Shown here: in pieces, positions 42,869 through 64,000 of the stretch
Layout: each line of letters opens with the position of its first letter
Position numbering within the stretch: the first letter of the stretch is position 1
Assembly: GCA_963693365.1 (NCBI GenBank)
Contig: CAVNZM010000008.1
Location: forward strand, 10,168,001-10,232,000
From: Amoebidium appalachense
Lineage: Eukaryota; Ichthyosporea
Reading direction: 5' to 3'
Length of the DNA: 64,000 bases
Made by a program: the position numbers and the translations under genes
The notes under the pieces: model-generated
What the model saw: the letters and a program-made list of their open reading frames with translations, nothing else
Told to the model about the DNA's origin: nothing
Database searches by the model: none

Positions 42869-43094
42869 ATTTCTGTTGTTTTTTTTTTGTTATTTTATTC
42901 TCCTTCTGTGATTTGTTTACAACAATCTTAAACCGGGCGGTCCAATTGATGGATGTCTCTTGATACTTTGTTTTTGTCGCTACGTTGTGTGTCTCCTGGC
43001 TATAAGAAGTGTTGTGTGTGTGTCAGTATGCTCATTCTACAGTCGCAGCTTTCTCTTCACATCTACTCTAGCTCTCAACGAGGCTGTTTTCAAC

Positions 43095-44261
43095 ATGTCT
43101 AACCTTAGCTCTCGAGACTACGACTTGGGGGTTGATGGTGCTGCAATCGAGGCGGCCCTTGCCATTCCTAGGAATGTCAAAAACCTCGTGCGCGTTGCTG
43201 GGTTCGGATGTGTTGTCCGTGATCTGATGACTACTTTTGCCGACTATACCCACGACGAGAGGCTCAAGGAAATCCTTTCTGCTATCAAGTGTATGTTACC
43301 TGAAGGGATACCACAATACCCGAGGGGTTTCACTTCAGAAGACGAAGAGAGTCTGAGGACCGCCATCGTTTCTTACTGCAAGAGTAGCAACCGCAACGCC
43401 ACGATTGCTCGGAATGTCGAGTCGTGTGCACGTGCCGGTGATCTCGCCCAGTCTATGGGTGCCGCCCCCATCGCCCCGCCTCAAGATGTCGCCCCCATCG
43501 CCCCGCCTCAAGATGTCGACATCGAGATGGCTGAGCAAGACCCAGATGATACTAAGATGGGTGATCACAATTCGGAAAGGAGCTCCAGTAGTAGGTCTGA
43601 TACCGAATCGTCGTCGTCTTCGTCTTCATCTGATGACGATGACAACGATGACGACGATGACAACGATGACAACAAGGGGGCTATCTGTCTCAGTGAGTTC
43701 TACAGTCTTATGCAGAAGAATCGTGAGAGCCAGGACAATGTGGTTATCGATGTGCCAGCCTCGCGGTTTGCTATGTTCGATAAACTGGGCAATCCGATCT
43801 TTGTCGAGTCACGCCATCGAATCGCCGAACCCCAAACCGCTCCGATCGAGGTTTCCTCTGACGATGACACCACTCAAGATTGTCCGCCTGTCGCTCAGCC
43901 CGTCGTCTCTAATGGGATCAGTAAGACCATTGGCCGCAAGTTGGCGATTCCATCGGTGGGCAAGACCATCCCCGGGACTGCCGAGGCACTTCGGAAGATC
44001 GCGAATGCCGGTGTTCAAAAGCACTCCAAGCCCAAGAAGTCTAAGCCCAAGAAGTCTAAGTCGGAATCGCCCGTACCCAACAACATTGCCGACTGTAATA
44101 ACCCAGAGAGTAGAAAACGTGCATTTTCTGAATATATGGATACTTGCAAGAATATTTGTAAACTGGTAAAGAAGAATATATTGACAGAGGAGCAGGCTAA
44201 ACAGGCTAAACTTGCGGCCTGGCAGAAGAGAATCGAAGACGAGTCAAAGCCTGATGAATAG
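43095..44261 (+). CDS. Unrecognised 388-residue protein with acidic and basic tracts
   Basis: From ATG 43095 (MSNLSSRDYDLGVDGAAIEA); the frame is open to 42960, but a TATA-like CTATAAG at about 42999 favours this start. Residues 1 to about 110 are a helical domain. Then come a tandem APIAPPQDV repeat, an extreme Ser then Asp/Asn tract (SSSSSSSDDDDNDDDDDN), a middle globular part, and a Lys/Ser-rich stretch with tandem KPKKSKPKKSK (nuclear signal). The C-terminal helix (ILTEEQAKQAKLAAWQKR) ends the protein. Likely nuclear and chromatin- or DNA-associated by composition; no family recognised. An AATAAA signal at 44380 follows the stop. Confidence 0.65.
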   Translation: MSNLSSRDYDLGVDGAAIEAALAIPRNVKNLVRVAGFGCVVRDLMTTFADYTHDERLKEILSAIKCMLPEGIPQYPRGFTSEDEESLRTAIVSYCKSSNRNATIARNVESCARAGDLAQSMGAAPIAPPQDVAPIAPPQDVDIEMAEQDPDDTKMGDHNSERSSSSRSDTESSSSSSSSDDDDNDDDDDNDDNKGAICLSEFYSLMQKNRESQDNVVIDVPASRFAMFDKLGNPIFVESRHRIAEPQTAPIEVSSDDDTTQDCPPVAQPVVSNGISKTIGRKLAIPSVGKTIPGTAEALRKIANAGVQKHSKPKKSKPKKSKSESPVPNNIADCNNPESRKRAFSEYMDTCKNICKLVKKNILTEEQAKQAKLAAWQKRIEDESKPDE

Positions 44262-44379
44262 GTTTAAATCATGTCATTAGTGTCGATGTATGCGTGTTCT
44301 TAGTCTTAACAGTAGATTCGGCTTCTATTAGTATGCATATGTGTTTCTGTGCTTGTTTCTTATATCGACTTGGCTTGTC

Positions 44380-44385
44380 AATAAA
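44380..44385 (+). terminator. Polyadenylation signal
   Basis: AATAAA about 120 bases after the stop at 44261 and just before the right TIR, followed by a T/G-rich stretch (TTTCATTGTGTTG). Confidence 0.5.
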
Positions 44386-44425
44386 AGTTTCATTGTGTTG
44401 TTACTCGATATGTTTGGTGAATATT

Positions 44426-45190
44426 ATACCCCCCCCCCCCCCCTGCCTCGCGTGCCCCCCCTGCCTCACCTGCCTCGCGTGCCTCACCTGCCTCACCTGC
44501 CCCACGTGCCCCCCCCCCCCCCCTGCCCCCCTGCCTCACCTGCCCCACGTGCCTCACCTGCCCCACGTGCCCCACGTGCCCCACGTGCCTCACCTGCCTC
44601 ACCTGCCCCCCCCCCCCCCCCCCCCCCTGCCCCCCTGCCTCACGTGCCCCCCCCCCCCCCCCTGCCCCCCTGCCTCACGTGCCTCACCTGCCCGGGTCAA
44701 GACTCAAGACTTAGACTTTTTGCGACTTTTTGCTCTCTGTCTCTCTCTGTGCCAGTGTCCATACTTAGACTTTTTGCTCTCTGTCTCGCGTGTAGACTTA
44801 GACTTTTTGCTCTCTGTCTCGCGTGTAGACTTAGACTTTTTGCTCTCTGTCTCGCGTGTAGACTTAGACTTTTTGCTCTCTGTCTCTCTGTGCCAGTGTC
44901 CATACTTAGACGTTTTGCTTCCCGTCCCCCGTTCCCCGTTCCCCGGCCTGATCCTTAGTGTGACACTATGTTATCGCGTTTTAGGTTTAAATCGATATGT
45001 GTTTGTTGTCATTGGCCACTTTCCCACTTAGAAGTGGGTAATGCTGTATCGCTTGTTTTATCTCTTTTTTTTTCTCTTTTTCGATTTTAAGTGGGAAAAG
45101 TGGGAAGTGGGAAATAGATCGATCGCGATCGGATCGGAGGGTTTGGTGGGGTGTGATCTCAAAGTCACCAGGTCACATGACTAGTCCAAT
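44426..45190. repeat. Right terminal inverted repeat
   Basis: Reverse complement of 23260-24014, in the same order from the outside: a unique end (CGATCGCGATCG), the 33-bp tandem units (about 44705-44900) and the CACGTG/CCTGCC C-rich block (about 44429-44695). The inner boundary is just after the last plus-strand gene and its AATAAA signal. The open frames through it on both strands are repeat shadows. Confidence 0.95.
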
Positions 45191-45191
45191 A

Positions 45192-45540
45192 TTGGATTGG
45201 GCGAGGGACTTGGTAAGGTTCGAATCGAATCGCGAAGGGCCGCCAGGCCCGGAGCACGGCGGCCGGAGGCCGGCCCGGCCCGAAGGGCCCGGCGAACGGG
45301 GCCCGGCGACCAGTCCGGCGCACCGGGGGTCTGGGGGGACGGGGGGTCTGGGGGGAGGGAGCAGGGCCTGCTCCCTCCCCCCAGACCCCCCGTCCCCCCA
45401 GACCCCCGGTGCGCCGGACTGGTCGCCGGGCCCCGTTCGCCGGGCCCTTCGGGCCGGGCCGGCCTCCGGCCGCCGTGCTCCGGGCCTGGCGGCCCTTCGC
45501 GATTCGATTCGAACCTTACCAAGTCCCTCGCCCAATCCAA
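45192..45540. repeat. Near-perfect 349-bp palindrome next to the right TIR
   Basis: Arms of 174 bp pair with no mismatch that I could find around a single unpaired centre base (45366, in GGAGCAGGGCCTGCTCC). The outer arm begins TTGGATTGGGCGAGG and ends CCTCGCCCAATCCAA. Very GC-rich inside. It starts one base after the TIR ends. Open frames on the two strands mirror each other and are not genes. Confidence 0.97.
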
Positions 45541-47582
45541 GAGGCTCATGCATGTGATGAACGGCTAATTTTAGATGCGGGTACACTCGGTAAATATAGC
45601 GATCAAGTAGCTCCCCAATGTATACAAGATTTTGGAATTTTAGAGAAGGTTCATTGCTTCTAATAAATGTGGCAAGATACATAAATACTTTATACTGAGC
45701 AGACACATTTATTAATTGTAGGGTTTAATTGATAGATGCATGTGCATTTTGGCGCAATTGCCATTGTTCATGATACCCTTAGCCAATTCGAAGAGAGCGA
45801 AATATTCGTCAATTTGAGACCCCCAAGATTCCTGGAATACACAAATTAGAGATAAAGAATGATTGGAATGTATATGGTTTTATTTTTGGCTCTCATGCGG
45901 GGCACCGCTGCGTGCACTGGTACCGGAGATGACTGCCCAGCGTTATGGCACCGTATTGATACATAAGTTGCCTTTTTCCTAACTTACTATACAGCCTTTT
46001 TCATATCTCTTTTTTGGCTGTATGTTTGCTTTTTGCGCTTCATACCGGAAGGGCCCGGGCACGATGCCGTACCCCCCCTTCACCCCCGGCCCCCCAGGAT
46101 TCCCCCGCCCCCCCCCCCCCCCCCCCCCCCCCCCCTCTCCCCGCCCGTGGCAAAATACAGCACTACCCTAAAGTCGACTCTTATTAATAGCTGCGTAAGG
46201 GACGATGATTTGCATCTTTCTCACATATTGCGTAGCCTACAAAGTCTTCTCGAAAGAGAGGAGTTGGAGTACTCGAGTTCACAGTGACGGTGTGTTCCGA
46301 AGGCTATTTCTGGGCCAGTCACTCTGGTATGAACGGAATGCCAGTTAGGGAGATAAGATCTACTCTGAGATTGGAAGTTCCTATGATCTGCAGGGTGTGA
46401 AATTAGTTTCTCAAGTCTGACTCACTGAGGCTGTGACTGTGAGCGGGTATTTTCTGGCGTTTTCAGGGGCAGGCCGCTAGTGCTCAATTAAAACTAATTA
46501 AACCACCAGATTCAGAATTTAAATAGCTATCTAATCTTTTTCTTCAAAAAAAATAAGAAGAGAGAAAGGTTCATTGTGTGGACGTTGACTCAAGACAGTA
46601 CATGATGATCATGATCATTGAACCAGGCTGGCACTGGCCATAAAAGACGGGGTCTATATTGAATTTGGTAGTTCGTTTTCCTTTGCCAACTTTGGCAACC
46701 CAGGTCCCAGGCAACCCTTGCAGCATGCTGCATGCATTAATATTGCCATGCGCGCATTACAGCGTCTGGCATTTCCGTGGGCTGAAAAACCATATCTACG
46801 TTTGGTAAAAAGGTGTCAACTGTGGTACTGATGTTGAACTGTTTACTTAAGACTTATGTTTATGAGAAGTTCGGACACTGAGTGATTTCGACAGTCTCAG
46901 TCCAATTTTCAAATTTTCAAAGCGTGATTCCGCATCCCCACGGTTGAGAAGTTTTAGGAGATCCTCCGAGCACTGAGACTCGAGTGCATCATCACATTGT
47001 ACATGCGACTATTTCGTTAGCTGTGAGGAATCCAGAGGTGCAGGCAAAAGAAAAGAGAAATCGTTTCATGATTTATTGAACATTCATGTCTCTTTACAGA
47101 TACATGTAAAGGAATCTTCGAAGCCGTGTTCAAAAAACCACCCCAAGGCTTGTGGTGCCAAGCGCCAGTCAGCGTGTTTGTTCTTCCTAGATTCTGATGT
47201 CATTCCGCGAATAGACATCAAGCAGCTTAGTTTGCGCCTGTTTTGATTGGACCATTTAATTATGGATCGTAATCGACTATGACTTCCTCGGAGACACAGA
47301 CACAGAAACAGACACACACACAGCTGCAGCGAAAGTAGTTTTTTTCGGTTTTGCGTTGGTAGGTGAGTGGGTATATATAGAGCTTTGGTTTCAGAAAGGT
47401 GTTGTGGGCTGCCTTCGTGTGAACACATGGGTATAGGCACGAGCGCCTGAATTTATTCGCTGTGTTTGCACATACAGGCACCCGGTGTGGCTACTCAAGT
47501 TGGTTTTTTGGTTCACCAAGAAAGATCTTGCTACTGAAGCGTAAAAATTATTACAAAGGCATAAATCTTTCAGACGTTTTTC
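45541..47582. other. Right host flank, no supported gene
   Basis: Ordinary mixed sequence with one C run (46106-46134). It includes AT-rich and unique-looking stretches. The last few hundred bases are probably the promoter and 5' UTR of the carboxypeptidase gene. Confidence 0.5.
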
Positions 47583-51312
<3,730 letters not shown>

Positions 51313-51346
51313 GAGTAGGGATGCTTGACACACGCACACACACACG

Positions 51347-51382
<36 letters not shown>

Positions 51383-51479
51383 TGGTGCACACTGTCTTGT
51401 CGACTCGATTGTTTGTTCTCGATGCGGCATTTTTGTATATCCTGTAACGGATGTACATTGCTCCATCCCCCCCCCCCCT

Positions 51480-51511
<32 letters not shown>

Positions 51512-52126
51512 GCCTTGGACTATTGTGCAGCATGTTTGTCCGAGAGCACATACGAAGTTTGAATACTCTAGCCTTCGCCTATACATGTTGTGAACTAGGG
51601 TTTATCTCGATTAGATATACCGAAGTTGACGTTTTCCAATGACAATAGATATACATAGTAGAATATACCAAGTTTTTAAGTGCGCGAATGAGGCTAGAAG
51701 TTGAGCTTAGAATAGCACTTAATGGTTTTAACTCCCTTCTAATGATTGTCGGCTAACCTTGGTTTGCCTCTGGCTTGTTGTTGAAAATTTCTCGCTCCTT
51801 AGTGATAGATTCCCCAAGGCGCTTGAAAACAACGGCATCTGTACTATACGGAAAAGTATGCGAGTTAAACGTTTGTGTCTTTTTTTTTTTCAAAAAATTG
51901 GCTGTGTGCTATAGTACGACACATGTCCCCGTTTTATGATTTCTTGCTGAAGAAGTTAAAAAAAGAAGAATAAAATATACGTTTCACCAGAGAAATTGGC
52001 ATTCGATGATTGTCGTGGAGGTGGTCGTGTATGTCATGTGCATGTGCATGTGCAACAACAGTAGTATATTTACAACTATAACTTGCCTAGTAACACGTGA
52101 TTCATATGCAGCAATCATGCGCATCC

Positions 52127-52165
<39 letters not shown>

Positions 52166-52543
52166 CGCATCTGCGCTTGTGTATGCGTGTGTGTGACACT
52201 GTGTGTCCTCGTGATATACGTCGTGTGCATGTGTCTGCATGTTTAAAATTGCAGACGTCAGACTCAGTATCGTTGAGATCTTCGAACTTTAAAGCTTCGT
52301 GTGTCATGTTTTCCGGTAAGAATAATCGATTCCAATACGGACACAGAACATATCGGATTCCCCCCCCCCCCCCCCCCCCCCCTCCCGGCCACATGTCGAC
52401 AAACACACAAACACGCCCCACGTGACGCACATGCGCATGTGCGTGCGTGTACGCGCACACACATACACAGACACGCACACACAAACAAGCATACTCGCGC
52501 GCACACGCACGCACACAAACACGCATATACTCGCGCACACATG

Positions 52544-52575
<32 letters not shown>

Positions 52576-53911
52576 TATGACGTAAATTGTGCCATGTACT
52601 AACGAGTACGACGTAGAATTTGGATTCTCTTTTCCCCATGGGCACAGTGCTAATTAGTTAGCTGATATATCTACCGGTTGAACAAATATACACAAAACTT
52701 TCACCCGGATGAATTTGAAAAATCCATTGACATGTATACATGTACATGTACATACAGCAGATACTTATTTTCGTACCATACTGAGCACGCAGTTTTGTTC
52801 CTGTGCACGGTCATTCGAACATTTCATTTCATCAAGTTAGCAAAAAACAGAATCAACAAACAATTGCCGAAGGACTCCTACTTCATAGCCAAGCCAAGCC
52901 ATTCGGGGAGCAAGCAAACCCCAATAAGCGGTCAATAAAAGGCAAAGAAAAAAGAAGAAGAAGAAATCTTCAAAAAATTGAAATAGAATTCTTCCACAAC
53001 AAACAAACAAACAAACAAACAAACAAACACCAAAAAAAAAAAAAAAAAAAAAAAAAAAGAAAAAGAAAAAGAAAAAGCAACTACATTTGCAGTAACTATA
53101 ATCCCACTCTCGCTATCTAAATTTGCATCTTGTTGGGTGGAAGTCATGCTGGTTTGGTGCCAAAGCCTCATAGAATGTGCAAAAACCCTCCCCGAATATA
53201 CGGAAATTTGTTATGTGACCACTACCCTCTACCCTCTAACTGGTCACACAAACTATCTCGGTCCCACAACTCAACCGATCGTTTCGAATATACCAGGCTT
53301 TTGCCCAGGATACCCAAAAGTGTTTCATTGGCACCCCAACCACAAAAATCCTCACATAACCAAAATATACCGGTATATCTAAACAATCCAAGATAGCCAG
53401 CCACTAAACCACCGGGCTTGTGTATCTGTACATTGCTGTATATCTCCTGATATATGCAAATCTTCCGGTATATCTACACATTACTGGTAGCCATGGCAAC
53501 CAATGGGTCACGGGATAAGTCATCGTCACATTCCACCGGCCTGTGTGGGGAGAGACGTGTGTGTATGTGTGTGCGTGTGTGTGTTTGAGGGGGGGGGGGG
53601 GGGGGGGGTTGTCAGATACACTTGTCAACGTGTTAACGCTTGCAGGTCTTAACGTGATGTGTGATAAATTGTTTGTGTGTCCATACGAACGTAGGTCACA
53701 ACATGTGCGGGCTCACCACTGGGATGACCTGCATTTTGCTCACACTAATAGTGCTGCGTGGTTGAGAAGAGAATTATGTGGTATTGGGGACGGCGGTAAG
53801 GGGTGTTACAGTGTGTGTGTGCGCCTGTATGTCTGAGCTTCTCCATGCATGTGTGAGGGCCCGTGGAAAAGCGATTGAAGGCAGAGAGAGAGGGAGAGAG
53901 AGAGAGGGTGT

Positions 53912-53957
<46 letters not shown>

Positions 53958-54108
53958 GGACGAGGAGGAGGAGGAGGAGGAGGACGGGGGGGGGGGGGGG
54001 GGGGGGAGGTAAGGGTAAAAATGAGCTATAGAATGTGAAGTACACAGTCATAACGGACAACACCGTGCAAAGTTCAAAGCACACATGGAAGGGGTGTGTG
54101 GTGTGTGT

Positions 54109-54151
<43 letters not shown>

Positions 54152-54334
54152 CGCGCGCGCGCGCTCGAGCGTGCGTGTATATGTGCATAAGCGCGCACAC
54201 GTGTTCGTCTTTGCTGTATTTCTCTGTGTGTATGCGTGTACGTGTAAGCGTGTGCCAGTGTGTGCACTTTCATGTGCAAGCACTAGTGCATGTGAGTGTG
54301 TGCAGGAGGAGGGGGGGCGGGGGGAGGGGGAGGG

Positions 54335-54367
<33 letters not shown>

Positions 54368-54465
54368 AGGGAGGGAAGGTGGTGATGGGATACACAGGGG
54401 CTGGAGAGGAGGATAGAGTGAGGAGGGAGGAAGGGGGGGGGGGGGGGGGGGGGGGTTGGACATAC
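51313..54465. other. Low-complexity intergenic, no supported gene
   Basis: (CA)n at 51340-51380, poly-T 51484-51509, (TG)n 52133-52157, G/C runs (52361-52382, 53588-53608, 53927-53956, 53986-54006), an A run (53032-53058) and AAAC repeats (53001-53028). Short open frames are repeat- or chance-derived. A last exon of the lipid phosphatase gene could hide here. Confidence 0.5.

Positions 54466-64000
<9,535 letters not shown>

Larger units (their letters stand above)
23260..45190. mobile_element. TIR-bounded 21.9-kb virus-like DNA element
   Basis: The segment is bounded by inverted repeats of about 0.76 kb, with ATTGGACTAGTCATGTGACC at the outer left end and its reverse complement at the outer right end. 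Inside are about 16 closely spaced, mostly single-exon genes with viral-type functions: SF3 helicase, YqaJ exonuclease, KilA-N-like/T5orf172, patatin, C2H2 zinc fingers and unknowns. Coding style and GC content differ sharply from the flanking low-complexity host DNA. No polymerase B, integrase, packaging ATPase or recognised capsid gene is seen. The outermost flanks (CTCGG left, ATTGG right) show no convincing target-site duplication. Most simply this is an endogenised or integrated DNA virus or virus-derived transposon of an unrecognised type. It contains a 500-N gap, so its content is incomplete. Confidence 0.85.

Noticed and set aside
23260-45190. Canonical Polinton/Maverick
   Set aside because: TIRs fit, but no PolB, integrase, adenoviral-type protease, packaging ATPase or jelly-roll capsid motif was seen and no 6-bp target duplication is present. 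The N gap leaves some doubt.
45153-45706. Four Pro/Gly/Arg-rich open frames of 120-177 codons
   Set aside because: They mirror one another across the 349-bp palindrome and have no domain.

Overview
The window is eukaryotic. Three multi-exon protein genes can be traced through phase-consistent GT/AG introns, and a broken Ty3/gypsy-type retrotransposon sits at the left edge. The non-coding DNA is extremely rich in simple sequence: long poly-C/poly-G runs, poly-C joined to poly-A, and (CA)n, (GA)n and (TG)n arrays. The BAP31-like and lipid-phosphate-phosphatase genes look animal-like, but the host cannot be named from this sequence. No rRNA, tRNA or CRISPR array was seen.

Layout. 1-4361 (minus): degenerate Ty3/gypsy gag-pol with frameshifts and a stop in the RNase H region. 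8146-12004 (plus): six-exon BAP31-like ER membrane protein ending in KKEE. 13574-16492 (plus): coiled-coil, proline-rich protein, two exons recognised. 16.5-23.2 kb: low-complexity DNA with a palindromic foldback satellite (20.3-20.8 kb) and a large (GA)n tract. 47583-51312 (plus): six-exon secreted M14 zinc carboxypeptidase. 54466-61308 (minus): seven recognised exons of a PAP2 lipid phosphate phosphatase.

The centrepiece is a 21.9-kb virus-like element at 23260-45190. It is bounded by terminal inverted repeats of about 0.76 kb and is inserted between ordinary host DNA. It is densely packed, intron-poor and carries TATA boxes just upstream of several genes. It encodes an SF3 (D5-like) helicase, a second divergent helicase copy that is broken by a gap, a detached helicase C-terminal copy, a YqaJ-type exonuclease, a KilA-N-like/T5orf172 protein, a patatin-like phospholipase, a four-finger C2H2 protein and a group of unrecognised proteins. 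The unrecognised group includes coiled coils, a beta-rich 436-residue protein and a very basic small protein. I see no DNA polymerase B, retroviral-type integrase, packaging ATPase or recognisable major capsid protein, so it is not a canonical Polinton/Maverick. The helicase, exonuclease and KilA-N/T5orf172 genes make a plausible replication/recombination module, and the unknown right-half genes are candidates for structural proteins.

Non-coding features of the element: GC-rich islands between genes that resemble part of the TIR, a 134-bp tandem array carrying CCAAT boxes in both orientations (41.8-42.9 kb), a duplicated 69-bp unit, and a near-perfect 349-bp palindrome starting one base after the right TIR. 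A 500-N gap lies inside the element.
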